Assembly: GCA_963070105.1 (NCBI GenBank) | Contig: OY718807.1 | Span: 9,548,483 to 9,612,482 of the forward strand | From: Litomosoides sigmodontis | Taxonomy: Eukaryota > Nematoda > Chromadorea > Rhabditida > Onchocercidae | Direction: 5' to 3' | DNA: 64,000 nucleotides | In this document: positions 18,201 to 33,140 of the stretch, piece after piece | Numbering within the stretch: the first letter of the stretch is position 1 | How the letters are laid out: each line of letters begins with the position of its first letter | The notes under the pieces: generated by a model | The model's input: the letters and a program-made list of their open reading frames with translations, nothing else | What the model was told of the DNA's origin: nothing | Database searches by the model: none | Program-made: the position numbers and the translations under genes

Positions 18201-20926
18201 AGAAAAACGAAATGCTTCGAATGTACGGTACGACAAACGCATCCTTAGCAATTAGAAGAAGATTAGGTAGCATTGTTGTTGATAACTACAACTGATAAGA
18301 AAATTTATCATCCAATGTCTTAAGGCGCCTTCACTGCTCAATTTTCAAATGTCGCCAATTATTATTTTATTTCCTTTGCGTTTTGATTTTATGTGCAATA
18401 ATACAATATTTTCTAGACTACAAAGAGTAAGAATGATAAAAACAATGATGATATAGCACCATCACTATCATTATTACCACTACTATAGCAACAACTAGAA
18501 GGATATTTACTGACATCTGTACTGAATATATTACAATAAAAAATAATCGTTAGTAATGATAAAGTGATTGATTAGATTAATTAAATTGCATTAATTAAAT
18601 TGTCGTATGTACTTCTTCATTTAGCAGTAGCATGTGCGCTGATTGATAATGTTATTCTAACACAAATTTAGAAAGGAAAAATGAGAGGAACGAAGAACAC
18701 TTCCTGAAGTGAAATTATCAAATCCGTTCATTCATTTACAGAGTCAAACAAGCGTGCCGCATGATAATTTCAACTGAGAGAATGTTGAATTCTATTTCAG
18801 ATAGAGTTATTCTCGCATCTCTTATGCCACAGCAGTAGCAAGCAAAATTATCTTTATATTTCGTTGACTGATATTCGCACCTAATTCTAATTAGATAAAG
18901 ATCAGCTAAAATTCCTATTTTATGCAATTACGGTAATTAGTAGCAGATAATTTCAATATTTCGGCAAACTTTCAGTTTTGCACATTAACAACACTTTTCG
19001 AATTTTTCTTTAAAACATTTTATGAATATAAAATTTAGGTAGGAAGAGAATTGGAGGAAAAAGATGTAACTCAAATACCTCAAATTCACCGGTTTCTTTC
19101 AACTATTCTTGCACTCTCTTTAGAAATGATAAAATTAAAAACGAGCAAACGAATTTTAGCATTTCTACAATTATTATCAATGAACTAGCAGTTGCTGATA
19201 GCTACCCGTAAAGAAGGCATGAAGGAAAGCTGATTGAAGAGAGAAGAGAATAGAGGGAAGGAAAAAGACGGGAGAAAGAGAGAGAGAGGGAAATAAGAAG
19301 GAGAAGGAAATTTTAATTTAAAGTTTAACATTTAAAATACATAAATTATCTAATCGTTGTGTATGTATCGCAAAAATTTCGTAATTTTTGCTGACGTTCG
19401 ACGCATTGTAAAATTTTTCCCCTTAAGTTGAAGAGTTTTTTTGATAATCTGTATCAATTTCTCATTTAAATTACCAATTTAATTTCTATTACCGTTGTTG
19501 TTATTATTACTATTATTATCATTTATTGTAATTGTCATTCATTTCTTGTTATTTAACACTTGCTATTTGTCATTTATTATTACTCTTGTCTGCTTCCCTT
19601 GATGCCTTTTGTTCGTCCATTCATTGAAATTTTAACTTTGCTTTTTGTGAAGTGCCGTGACTGTTTCCTGGATTTAATAATGTAGGAGGGAGGGAAATGA
19701 ACGAGGTTGCAAGAAGATAAAAAGATACCGAAGGTTTAGGGTGTCCGAAGAAGAGTAAGCATAAAACCAACTGCTCCTGTGATTTGCCCGTTCTCATTCG
19801 TTCCTTTTTTCATGTTCTCTCTCAGTCGCAATTCCAACCTCTCTGTGCCATTAGCGGATGAATAAGGTAATGTGACCAATTAAATATTCAACACGATTGA
19901 TTGATTGATAAGCGCCACCAGTAGTGACCTTTGCATGCTTCAAATTTCAATCATCAATGGATGATGAATTGTTAGCCATCATCGTACTGTATTCCTTTCC
20001 TCCCTTATTTACAATTACTAATTTTTTCCTCAACCTTGCTATTTCATCACTATAATATAATTTAATTGTGGTTTTTCTCCCTCTAAATTTCACTAATATT
20101 TTGAGAAATATTAAAACTTTAACTTTTTTTTCTAATTTATGATCAGCGATTGTTGCTTGCAAACAACTTAAATCATTGCTGCAATTAATTCTCACTCATA
20201 CCTTTCTTCCTATTAATCAAGCAAAGTGCATGTCTAACAGTGAGCATTCCTAAAATTTATTTTAATTAATTGAAGTTAATTGGTAGAATTTGATGCATTA
20301 AATGTCGTGCAGTTGCACTAGCAATCCGTTTCACACTGACTTTTGGAGCGATTATAAAATGGAAATAATCCGCTACGTTAGTTAACCTTGGCCTCCATCG
20401 ATCATCGCCAAACATTTAAAATGCAACTTCTTGCGAAATATCATTTTGATAATATCTTTCTCATATTTCCACCTTTACCTGTCCTTCCTCCGCCCTTCCT
20501 CCGACCCTTCTTCATCGCCACTCTTCGCTTCCTTACTTCATCGCTAACTGCAATTCCACGTGACAGATGAGTGTGTTACTGCTTTTTAGGTAACGGTATG
20601 GCATTGCATACTTAACTTACACAGTCAATCAATATTCATATTAAATTTGTTAATTAAAAAATTAAATGAATATTTTGGTGAAATCTCCCAAATATATCTT
20701 ATTTTTTGCTTATTTTGTGCTGCTAAATTTGTCATGTGCATTTCTTTTACTAATTGTCAAATTTGCTAAAAATGTGTTTCTTAAAAAATATATTTTGGGA
20801 AAATTGTTTAAAATAAATAAATTAAATTAATTGATACTTTTTTAATTCAAATTTTTTACCGATAAATTTTTAGGAAAATCTCCACAGCACAATAATAACA
20901 GTAATTAAATTGATTGATTTCATGCA
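15220..20926. other. Long AT-rich intergenic region
   Basis: A 5.7 kb spacer between the collagen and PTR genes. It contains a short GA-rich tract (17025-17052) and a GA-rich stretch (19240-19310). ORFs up to 115 codons (17339-17686) lack family features, splice context and coding-like composition. No RNA gene or mobile element is recognised. Promoter elements of the PTR gene would lie at its right end, but none can be singled out. Confidence 0.5.
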
Positions 20927-20927
20927 G
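20921..20927 (+). promoter_or_regulatory. Probable trans-splice acceptor of the PTR gene
   Basis: CATGCAG ends eight bases upstream of the start ATG at 20936, after an AT-rich, pyrimidine-containing tract. No upstream exon is apparent, so a spliced-leader acceptor is the simplest reading. Confidence 0.45.
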
Positions 20928-20935
20928 TTGAAATT

Positions 20936-23900
20936 ATGTCATTGACAATTAGTAATATATTTGGTTTACTGGGACATGCAGTTGGCTCACATCCAATTCC
21001 ATTTTTATTTCTATCGCTTTCACTTTTTAGCATCTCACTGCTTGGACCACTGCTAAGGTAATTTTAATAAGCTTTTTTTTCAACGAAGAAATAGCGATGC
21101 TTTAAAAGTGTAATTTAAGAAAGAAAGTGAGGAAACTGGAAATCCTAGTTTATTTCGCAAATTCTTGAGAATTATTTGCAGATTAGACATAAGAGTGGAT
21201 ATTAAATCAGGTTTTAGCCCCACTGATACTGCTTCAGTGCAGGAGATCAATGCTCATAAACATTTCTTCAACAACACGGTACTTCATTTCTCCCATTTAT
21301 TATTCAGTTGTTTAAAAAAATTCCCTTTGAAATTTTAATTCACATTACAAGTAAATCAATCATTGACTAATAAAGTCACCAGCTGAAGTAGTAAACAACA
21401 TGAAATTCATATTATCAATCTAAATAAGCATAAGCTTAGCTATCATGCACAGTTTAGCAAGAAATTAAGTTTGATCAAATTGTTTCGCTGAAATTTCAAG
21501 GGTGATCCATGGTATATGGCGCTATTTGCAATCGCTAATAACGGATCAATTTTGGAAGCGGGAAGGGTTGACGAGTTAACAACATTTTACAAATACATCA
21601 CGCAGACAATGTCTGTAAACGTTAGCAAATCATCCGTGCACTATCGAAATGATCTGTGTGAACCGTTCTGCAATTTTAATTCACAACTTTGGAAACTTTT
21701 GGTATGCATTTGCTTCCCTCTTCTCTGCTTTGTGTCATCGTATCATTGGCAGCCTGAATAATTGTCTCTTTGAAAAAAAAAATTAATTTTGAGCAAAATT
21801 TCATATAGCTGGTAAAAGTGACAAAATACTGAAAGTACTTTGATCTTTGGACTTGAGGAAGCGGTTAATTTTAACCTAATTTGACTTCTACTCCTTTTTT
21901 TCCAAACAAACAGTTTGTGACACTTTTTTCTGCAGAATTATCAATCATTTTTCAAAATCGTTTATCCATTATCAACAGCTGGGCCGTATGAAGTAAATAT
22001 TGGTCGGCATCTCTTTAATCGTACTATTGATGAACAAGGTTGGTTGAAGGAATTTTTTTGAATTTATACTAATTTTAAATAAACTAGTCGTAGAGTGAAA
22101 CTTGAATGCAGCAAAAGAATTCTTTCATTCCTACCAGTTTTGGATAGTAATTTTGGGTTGTTCAATTAATGTGACTAATTTCCTACTCTTGCAAGTCTAT
22201 AATTTGACTGATTGATCAGAAGTATGGACTACGACTAATAATGAAATTTATTTTAGCTTTATTTTGGTCAATTAAAATTTGTGAACATTTAATGTCTCCT
22301 AATAGATGCTCAATTGAACAGAATTATTTAACGGTTCATTAATTTCTATGTCAAATATTTAATTTATTTTCTTTTCTTCCATTTAAATATACATTTACAG
22401 GTATTGTAGTTGGTGTTGGTACTGTAGCGATATATTTTACAACATTTGTTACAGACAGTACGAAGCAGAAACAGTTAGATATATTTGAGGAACAAGTTTC
22501 AAGGTTTTTCCTCTTCCTCTTTCGCTTTCGCTACTTCTCTCTTACTCGACAAAGTGAAGACTTGAACACATCCGATTAATGACGAAGAACACAACGATTA
22601 AGCGGCTTTAAATTTCAATAATCAGTGGGCGTATTTGTCAAAAGAATAATGGAATGAAGCTTTCAGAGAGGTACTCAATCATAATCGTAACCCGAATAAT
22701 GTAGTAACCTTTGTTCTGCACGGTGCGCATACGGTAAACAGTGAAATACGTCGAGGAATTCAATTGGTACTTCCTTATTATTTTACAGGTAATTTCTAGA
22801 AATAAAGTTTCCATTTTACATATTTCTCCTTTTTCGTTGTTTTTTTATCCTATCAATAAGAAGTGAAAATTGAAAATATAAAATAATTGAGAGGATGATA
22901 ATATAGCATAAAGTAATAACTTGATACAACTGAATAATTGAAATTTAAATTGACGATGGTGTCGTTGTGCTTTAATGAATAGCGATGGTAAGAATAAAGT
23001 GTGTTCAGTAATACAATCTTAATTCGAACAAATGCTGTCATCACTGAATGCCATTTTCCTACCACTAATCGATTGGTCAGTTCAGGAACTCTGTTATTGA
23101 CGGTATTTGTTGTCGTAAGCTTAATTTTGGCAGCACTAAGCTATTCGTATCCAATACGACACTTACAAATAATCCTACCGTTCGCAGCAATCATTTCGCC
23201 GATCCTCGCAGCTGTGTCGGCCATTGGTCTAGTGCTCCTGGCCGGTTATCACATCAATATGCTAATTTTCATATCACCCTTCCTAACCTTGGCTACAGGT
23301 ATGTGCATGCCCATATTATACGTTTTGCTTTTCCTATGCTTTTTGGTAAATTTAACGCTTTTAAAACAGAGACAAGTAGAATCGCTGCTTTACTAACGAA
23401 TGATTTCAATCTTCTTCATAATTCAATTAATTTATTTATTACTATTTATTTTGCTTTGCACACCTTAATTAACTTCATTTTTATTCATAAATCCAAATTT
23501 AGTCGCTTTCCTTAATTTCACTGCAAATAAAAATTGAGCGATAATTTCACACCGACGAGGTAACTGGCTGCTAATCCTCTCGCCGACCGAATATTTGTAA
23601 AACACGGAATGTACTGCATGATGTCTAAAGTGTTCCGCTTATTTCATCCGTCTATGAACGGAACGGCAATGCGGGCGGCTTTTCTTTTAAGGTTTCATTC
23701 TGACATTAACCTTCCACCGCTTATTACTTATCCAATTTTCGTATTTTTTTCTATTTGCTTATCTTTTTTGCATTAATTTCACAAACGTGCTAGTTTATTT
23801 GCTTATTAATTGTCCAAATATGTATTCAACATATCCAAGTGTCATTTTTAACATTTATGCAAGTTCTATGCAAAGTTTTAGGCCTTTCCCTGTTCAAATA

Positions 23901-26900
23901 AGAAAAAGGGTTTAAATTTGCAAGCATCATTAAATGTAATTTTAATTTCGAAATCAATTTTAAGGTGTTGATGATGCATTTTTGTTAACCAACACATGGC
24001 TCAAATCAGTGTCACTTCCGCATGCCTTAACAACTCCTGAAAGGTTGTTTGATTCCCAGAGCAAAAAAAAAATCTCTTTTTTGTAATTAAACTGTACATG
24101 TAGAATTCTTCAATTTTCTTTCAGCATGTACTGTAGCAACTAACTTCACTGATTTCAGGCTACAGTTAGTGCTGGAAAAAGTTGGAATAGGCATAACAGT
24201 TACTTCGCTAACAAATTCTCTTGGATTTGCCCTTGGCTGCATTGCGCCTGAGTCAGAAATACAACTTTTTTGTGCCACCGCATCACTTTCCATGTTGCTC
24301 GACTTATTATTCCAAGTAAGTTCAAATTGAAAAAAATTGTTAATACCTTTTTTTTTATTAGACATATTTTTAAACAATAATAAGAAAGCATCAATTACAG
24401 CGATAAATTTAGTTGTAATAAACAAAGAGTGTATAAGAAGTGCTATGACATACGAAATTCCTAAAATATAAGAGAGAAAAGGAAAAATTTGCTTCAAGAA
24501 ATTTTAAAATTTATAATTTACAAGGTTTGTTTTATTAGCTTTTCTTCTATGCGCCTCTTCAAGTGATCTTAGCTCACAACCAGTCGACTGTCATTTACAA
24601 ACAAATCAAAAAGGACCAACGAACATTGTACGAACGGTTCAGGCTAATTATTTCCTCAATTTGTAAACGTAAGAATTTCTAATAAGTGAAAGCTTAATTG
24701 TTTTAAAAGTTTTGTTAACAATTTTTCCTTTGGCTATTAGTTATTTGTAAATGTCATAGAAAATTTTCCATTTTTCTACTATTTATCTACACGTACGCGC
24801 GTATATTTATGGTAAATCATTTAGCTGTACAGTTAATTAAATTAGTCTAAAACTAAAACCACTTTAGTGAGTCCGAAACAAAAGCAATGAATTTTAATAT
24901 GCGCTAAAAGAGAAATAATTTAATTATTATCATTATATCTAAAGCCTTCAAAACGATGTTAAACACAATGATGAAAAAAAGGAAATTATGAAAAATAAGC
25001 TTGACCGGTAATTTTGAAAAAGGTAATGAGAATTACAAATACAAAATATAATTTATTTTTGAAATTTTAATAGCGAAATTGTTGCTATACGTCAATTCTT
25101 TGGTGAAATATTACAAAATTTTAATCATTAATTTTTTAAAATATTTTTGATTTGATTAAATTTTAACAATTGCATTGTTTTATGTAAAAATATGAATGGC
25201 GTGTGTTTGCCTGCAGTTATCAAGTGAGAATTACCTATTCCTTTTTGCATTTCTATGCAAATGACACTCAACAATTGAACAGTTTAGCCGCTACCGTCTT
25301 TCTTCTTTGATCACTTCATTTCATTCGTAAAATTTATGTTAATTTAAGATTACAGTCAATTCGTCGCATCCTTTTGGGCCACACTTATTGCCGTCGCGTT
25401 GCTAATTGCATATTGCTATTTGACGGTAATTGGAATTCAAGCGCTGAACACAAACGTTGACGGCAAAGTGCTTCTGCCACCCAATTCACAAAGCCTGGAA
25501 GGAATTCGAATAATGAACGAAATTGTAACTGAAAACTTTGAATTTTAAAAGTTACAAACAAACTTTTATCTCTTTTTCACTCGTTTTAATTGAAAAATAT
25601 GCCAGAAATTTGCAACTAACCAATGAATCGCTCATCGTTTCACTGTAGCAGTAAAGTCATTTCAAATTTGAAATGTTTTACAGTGCTCTGTACAGTCGCA
25701 ATTATGCATGCAGTCTTTAATTAGCTCTTTAAAATTTTTGCAAAATTAATCAGCTACTATTTCAAATTCTCACAAAAAACAAAAATGCTTCTTGTAGATT
25801 TGGCCGGAATATTTAAGCATCAATTACATCATACGAAAGCCGCCAAATTTCTCCAATCCAATTGAATATCGCAACTTTATGGTAAGTGAACTATTTGAAA
25901 GACTGTTGCAATTTTTTGAAAGTATTAAATTGCTACGTAATGAAATAAATTTAATTTAATTTCCTTAATTGAAGTGTTCCTAGTAAATTCCATTTAAAAT
26001 TCATATGATATGATGAATTGCTAAGATAATGATTGATGAAAATAGATTATCAAAAAGAAATGAATTGAAATGAAGCAGTTTTGGGTAATCAGTGAGTGGA
26101 ATAAAATTACTACAAGTTTAGCTTGGATGAAATGAAAATTCAAATTGATTTTGCTCGAACTGAAATTGCTTAAATTAAGGGAAAATTTGCAGCTGATGAT
26201 TAACGAAATGGAAAAATCCAAGAATTCATTGGGTTCAGCAGCAACAATGCATTGGGCAAAAGATTATTTACGATATCTTGCTAACCCGCATGCCACCGAG
26301 CTTGATGTTATCTTTGGGATTTCCGCGGTGGAAGCCAATGGAACTGTTTACTTGGAAAAGGGTGCGTTCTCGATTTCTTAGCAATTAAAAAACGAGATGT
26401 GTTATTCAAATACATCGACACATTATTAGTGCATTTTCAATAATTCACAATTAGCTAATTAATTCAATTAGTTTAGATCTTAGGCATTTGGAGTGAATAT
26501 AATTCAACCAAGAAATGTTGCATTTATTTGCTGATGAAATAACCTTTGTAGGTTTGGATATGTCGCAGTTTAACTTCTTCATCAACACCGATCCGTACAC
26601 GGCGTGGAAAGTAGGCACTCGCTATGTACACGATTCACAAAATAGGTAACTCTTGAAATTTTTGTCATGCAACTAAAACTGGTAATTGAAAATGTTAAAA
26701 TTTTCAATTAACTACTAGCCGCAATTCCAAAATTAATGACTGAAATTGGAAATCGCAAAATGGTGCGTTGCAGTAGCGGCAGCTATTTCTGTAGTGATTT
26801 TGAAATGATTACTGTCTAATACTGTCTTTTTGTTTTTTTTTTTGTAACACTGTAGGTTTCTTCACTGCCTTTCATGATTAGCATCAGCATGCATAACATG

Positions 26901-28647
26901 AGCAAGCAGTGATAATAAATGATTATCGTGATAAAACTAATAGTGCTCATGAATAGCGATTACTGTTAGAATGATGGATTAGCAATCTTCCAGCATTTCA
27001 TCGTTCACTTTTAAAGGATAGCGATAACATCGATGCTATTGATAATGGGATACAATGGTACGTCATCCTTGTCCGACAAAGCAAAACTGCTACTTTCGTG
27101 CCGTGAGTTATGCACACGTTATCCGCAATACGATATGATACCGTTTGACACGGACGCGGAACTAGTTGATGTTATATTAGCTGCACCTTCAACCACCCTC
27201 AAGTATTTCTTGTTTCTAGGAAATATAAACATACCGAATCAGTAATCCATAATTTCATCACATGCCTCATTTTACCACTTGAAACATTGAGAAATTATTA
27301 ACTAATTTTTAGTGAAATTGAGAGGAAGGAAAAATATTCAGTTGTTTTTTGAACAAAATTATTTTTTATAAAAAAAAAAACTCAAATTGAAAAACGGTTG
27401 AATTTGAAAAAATTTTTTTTTAATTGTAATTAGTTATTGAGTAATTACAATTTTTTTTTGTCAATTACTTTTTGAAAAAAAAAAGGTGAAAAATTAAAAA
27501 AAAGAAAAAGACATAATTTCAAATTAATTTTTTTTAAACATACCATTTAAATGCAATTTCTGTTTTTCAGTACAGTATTATTCACGTACGGTGCAATAGG
27601 TGCAGTATGCTTCATCTTCTCATTTAATATTTCTGCATCAATTATTGCTATATTATCAGTTGTATCAATCAGTACAGGTAAGTACGTATGTTGTAAGTCT
27701 TTAAAAAAAGCTATCGCAAATTTTTTTAATCGATGAAAAGCTTCCAAATATTCTCTAAGAGATCATTCACAACAAGTAAATAATATTGATGCTTCAAATT
27801 GCTCATCTAATTAAATTCAAACGTAAAGTTATTACGCAACAATGAAATGGAATGAATTGTTCAATTCAAATGATTGAGAGATTTCACTTTTTCTCATCAA
27901 ACAGATTCTAAATTACTGAGTTAATTCTAAGGTGTTGTTGGCTTCCTGCAATATTGGAATTGCTTTTTGGATCCGATCTTGATGGTTGCGATATTCATGA
28001 CCGCTGGCTTAAGCGTCGATTACACCGTACATATCATTTTTCACTATATGATAAGTGACTACACCGACAATGCCCAAAGAATTAATGCTTCACTTGAGAC
28101 ATGCGCCGTATCGATGTTGCAGGTAATTTTGTTCACTCTTATGAATAAGTGAACGCCGTTCATCTTTCCTTTTCTATACTTTGAAATTTTCATTAAAATC
28201 CCACAACTCGGTAATTTTGATTTTTTGTTTGGGAGCGCTAAAGATAAAAAAAATTTAGTAATTAGGTTAGTAAAAAAATTTAGTAATTTAGTAATTAGGT
28301 GAAATATTTTAGGAGTACTTGCTAAGTAAAGTCTACCTAATATATGAGCTATGCTAATTTTGTTATGCTACTATCATTGTTTAATTCGTTTCAGGCATAA
28401 AATTAAAAATATTTGCTTTTTTATTCGGTCAATAAGATAGGACAAATTTCAGGCTGGCGCATCGACGTTTCTCACGATGTTTCCGGTACTGTTTGCGCCT
28501 GTGGGAATTTACGCCGTAATATCGAAAGCAATCGTACTGACAATTATATTTGGCTTGTTGCACGGCCTGTTTATCATTCCCGCACTCCTTACATTCTCAT
28601 CCAATTGCTTGGCAAACTGTTGCCTTAGTCGCTTCATTAAGCTTTAA
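20936..28647 (+). CDS. Patched-related (PTR) multi-pass membrane protein
   Basis: Member of the nematode-expanded patched/dispatched/NPC1-like RND superfamily, usually implicated in cuticle and moulting, sterol or hedgehog-related signalling. Eighteen exons join in phase to 842 residues: 20936-21057, 21182-21278, 21501-21701, 21936-22038, 22401-22503, 22667-22788, 23086-23298, 23965-24043, 24159-24315, 24539-24668, 25349-25524, 25798-25881, 26193-26361, 26552-26645, 27017-27202, 27571-27677, 27932-28122 and 28453-28647. A first membrane segment (about 20-40) precedes a Cys-containing extracellular loop. A sterol-sensing-type bundle (about 250-420) carries GVDD at 321-324 and the family block TSLTNSLGF...PESEIQLFC. 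The second half repeats the plan, with a membrane segment near 475-500, a second loop, and GLSVDY at 740-745 in the predicted TM10 region. Both acidic motifs typical of PTR transporters are therefore present. Some acceptors are AAG rather than CAG. I do not assign a ptr number. Confidence 0.92.
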
Positions 28648-31600
28648 TTTTATTTAATTTCCCAACATGCCTATCAAAGAGAGGAAGTGATTTCGGCAAA
28701 TTGTTATTAAATCTCAGTCAGTTAGTTTCAATTTTTTAAATGCCAAATTCTTCTGGCACTTTCTAAATTATGAATTCTCTTGTTCCTGTTGACTGCAATA
28801 TTTTGTCAAATTTCTCTTTCTGCTAAAAAGCACATTCGAAAAATTTCTCTTTCTGCTAAAAAGCACATTCGAAAAATTTTCAATTTTAATCTGTAAATTG
28901 ATTTCATCTCTTGTCCGCTTCTTGCACTCACTTCCTCATCCTTTTCGAAGAGAAAAAAATTTTTAATTAAATTTTGGGTACTTAAGTCTTATGAGGTCCT
29001 CAGGCAATTACACTAATTTCTCGAAATAAGATGGTAGAAATTAGGAATTTTAATTTACCGCTACTATCAAATATTCCATTATATTTTACAGATTTATTCT
29101 TCACGCCACACACATCGTTATTTCATATTTTGAAGGCTTATCGTTACTTACTAATCAATCAATTAAATTACGTACTAATTCATTTCTCACGTCTAATATG
29201 CCATGTCGTGCAATTGCACTTGCCATTTGAATTTTGCATCTCATCGAACTATTGAAACATATAAAAGTGCCTTTTTCACAAATATTCTAATTTTTTCAAC
29301 TGTAAATGCTCATCGTTGCTCAGGCATAAATTCCATCGACTTATTAATTTTAATTATTGATTGATTGATTGAAATCAGGAAATTCGAGCATTTAATTTAG
29401 TCTCTTTCCATTACTCTTTCGCTTTTGACGAATTACCCGAAAGAACTCAATCACAAACGCTTTTTATAATTCACTCCAAATTGCTACCATGCAAATTAAG
29501 CCTGAGGCTTAATTTGCACCCAATTGTTTTCATTTAGCCTCTCATTAACGATTAGCAGTTCTTATTATTAGGTGGTGGCAAATAATTCGATTATTATCAT
29601 TGCTACAAATATCTGTAAATGAAAAATTTTCCTTTCTGATATTCCTCTCAAATGGGCCAAAGTATTTTTAGCTAATTAGCAATTTCAATGCTAGTCAGAT
29701 TATTCTTCCTTTCCTCTCAGATGCCATGCAATGCCAAAAAACGGAAAAAGCTCTCTTACTACAATCTTCTTTTTTTGAAATTCTCTCTGTAACAACTGCT
29801 TCAGTCTTTTTTCTAAAATTTACTTTTACTTCTTGTAAAACCCTTTGCATTTTGTTTATTATTCACGCCATGTGTCTTTCAAAAAAAGAAAAAGGAAAAA
29901 GTCATTTGGATTTCTTTCATTTATTTGTTCAATCATACATTTTATTTCCCCAAACGTTTCTTTCATTCACTTTAAAAAAGTCGAAAAAAAATGTACTGAT
30001 GCGAGTAAACTTTGTAAAACGCAGTAATTTGTGTGTCTTTCCTGGAATACGTCAAAAATACGTCAAAAACAATACTGGCAGAATTAAATTTTCAAAGAAA
30101 GTTTAAGGAAAGGAAAACTTTTAAGAATTTCAAAAAAGAGGAAAAAGTTAACATTTTATGGGCAACGGGTAGTTTATCAAAGTGTTTGTTGGATATGGCA
30201 AAAGCACTTCTGACAATAAGTGAATTTAACATATTAAAGCTTTCATCACGCTAAGATGATAAAAAGATCTTTCAAAGATAATAAAAAAAAATTTTACAAT
30301 TTTTCCTAAAGCCTTTACCGCTTATGTTTCTTTAGAGAAAATGGTAATAAATATAAAGAGAAATAATGAAGAAATTTTGAATTTAAAATTTAGATATTTC
30401 ATATATTTCGCTGAATTGATGATGGAGAAGTCAGTGAATGAATTCGTAAATTCAAATTTCATCAAGAGATTCGTTATTACTGCGGGAAACGATCAACAAA
30501 ATTCATCTAATCACAAAAATAATTATCAACGCTAAACGTTTACGCTGTACGCTTGTTGAAAACACGTACGAACGTAAGGTAAACGGAAAAAGGGGAGAAA
30601 ATATTATTACTTAACATCCTCTATCTTCCACTACTTTTATTGTGATATTAGTAAATTAAATTAAATCAGAAGGACGAAATGAAATATTCTTCCATGGAAT
30701 ATTGCTCGATACTCCAAATGACAAATCGCCATAATCATTATTACTACGATTACCATAATCAATAGAATTTTTCAGATACTTATCATTTGTTGAATATCTT
30801 CGGTGGACTGTTAACTACAACACTGTCGCATTTGTGCACTGTAGCTTTGTTATCGCTAGCACTGAAAAACCTATAACTGAATTTATGACCTCTTTTGAAA
30901 TTCAAAATTGAAATTCCTTACACTTTTTATTTCCAATTATCAATTTCTCACTGAAATGTTCGCAATTAAAAGTGCCACAAATTGTCACATAATTTGTAAA
31001 AGTTGTAGCTGAAATGAAATATTAAGTTAACTAAAATTCTTTATCTTTGAAATAATTATCAAACTGACAGCTTTTTTCCTTCTCTCACTCTTCACATTTC
31101 ATAAAATTGAAGCTCAATTTCTAATGATAAAAACATTTGAAGTGGAAATAATGCCAAATTTGCACTAATCATTTGAGGAGAGAAGTATAAACTGACGAAC
31201 GAATATTTTGGCGTCGTCGAATGCGCACTTTCATCGATATTCAAATATTTAGTGGCTGAAAGGCTACTGAAAATGAAAAGTAATTTTGAGGAGAATTAGC
31301 ATATTTCTTGGAGACATACGTCTGCCGCTTCCTTCTACTAAAATGCAAACAGCAATGGAAAGTATTCCACAAATAATTATTGCCAATTAGTTAACAACAA
31401 GGAACAACGAAAGGCCTACTTGAGCGGAAAACGAATGAAACCACTGGCTGACTAATATATTTTGCAAAGGAAAAAAAAGGAAAAATTAAAAAAAAACTTG
31501 ATGTTTTCAATTCGTAAAGGACGGAAGGTTGAAAGTATTAAAATGAAAAGGACAGAAAAACAAATTATCACTGCCAAACTACTATTATCCTTATCATTAT

Positions 31601-33140
31601 CAGCACTGTCGTTTCCGTCATTTATCACTAATTAGCTGTCCTCATTAACACAACTGCAACTCTTTACTTTCACTGTGCAACACAATCGTTGAAAATGTCG
31701 TTGAACAGGCCGAAATTCTCACTGTAAGACAGTTCATTGCTACAATTTTATCACAAAAATTATAGGAAGAAAAACGGAAGTAATCAAATAGTTTACGCCA
31801 AAAAAAAAAAAGAAAAATGGAAATTGTATGGTTTGCTCTGTGACTAAAATGAATTGAAATAAGTGAAGCAATAAAGTGAGAGAGAGGAGGAGGGAGGAGG
31901 GAGAGGGAAAATATCGAAGAAAGAACGCTGTAATCAAAGAGCTTAGACGAGGAAAAATTTGTGCTAAGTAGTCGAATAAAAGTCACTTTTTTTGAAATAA
32001 ATTATTGAAATTTTTCTTTTGCAAATTTCAATGAGACAGTAGCTTATTGACTGCTTGTAACTAAAAGTTGCAAAAAAAAAGCGTATCGCATAAGGAAGAA
32101 ATAATAATAATAATAATTAATACGATTAGTTATGAAAATGTTAACTTTGGGGAGTTTTGAGAGGCGCAAATGTGAAATGCAATTTCGTCACTTTCAAACA
32201 AACGAAAAAGCGCTTTTTTACTTTCATTTTTGATTTTGGTACTTTGAATTGGCTGTTGCATAACAACGACTTTCTCCGTTCATTCAATAATCCCTCACTC
32301 TTTCTACGGTAATTTGGTTTTTTTGTTCTTCCCTCCTTTTCACTCGTCCTTTTCTCGTATTTCTGAATTTCAGGAATGAAACGAGGAAAAGCGAACGGAT
32401 TCGAAAGCAAAGGAATGAAGCTACCTTAAAAAAGCTCTTTAAAACTACTAAAATATCAGTTATTGCTAATAAGTACGAAAGCAGAGTTATTGAAATTAAA
32501 AAGGAGTAAAAGATGAAAAATTATTTATTTTAAAGCTTATTACTCGTTCATATTCGGATTATAAATGGGCGGAAAAACGGAATTACAATAGACGTACTTA
32601 CTAGCAATAACTGATATTTTAATAGTTTTAAAGATCTTTTTTAAGGTAGTAGTGTAGGCAAGATATCGATGGGATGAAATTGAAAATTGAATGTTTTATT
32701 TTCATTGTGAATTCACGGTAACGTCGCATTGTTAACTTATCTGTTACGTAAGAGTGAGTGATTTTAACTTTTAAAATGTATTTTAAAATAATTTAAATTT
32801 TCCATTCATTTTTTTGCAACAAGAAATATTTAATTCCTTTGAGATAAGAGTGCTTGCATTCAGCGGTTGTTAATTAATTTTAGCTTTGTTCTCTCTCGAA
32901 CAAAGCTATGATTTGAAAGAAGGTATTGTTGCAGTGGGAGCAAGAAATCGCAGAGTTGAATTGAGACGATTGAAATAACTTTATTTAAGTCTAACGAGAA
33001 GCCTGAATAGCCTGAATGGATGGGGCTATATTGTGCCAAACTATTGACCAGAAGCATTTTTTAAATATTTCAAATATATTTTCAGTCTTTACGACTTTTT
33101 CTGCATTATTTAATTCATTTCACACCAAACAATCAAAAAA
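28648..33140. other. Long AT-rich region between convergent genes
   Basis: A 4.5 kb spacer between the ends of the plus-strand PTR gene and the minus-strand IFT46 gene. Apart from the 33-bp duplication I find only chance ORFs, including a 126-codon plus-strand frame at 29726-30106 rich in Phe, Lys and Ser with no domain or splice support. GA-rich (31875-31910) and A-rich tracts occur. No RNA gene or transposon is recognised. Confidence 0.5.
28808..28873. repeat. 33-bp tandem duplication
   Basis: Two perfect copies of a 33-base unit (28808-28840 and 28841-28873), followed by the first few bases of a third, about 160 bases after the PTR stop codon. It probably lies in the 3' UTR or just beyond. 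Confidence 0.93.

Noticed and set aside
29726..30254. Overlapping plus-strand ORFs of 60 to 126 codons
   Set aside because: Lys/Phe-rich composition expected from AT-rich DNA, with no family features.
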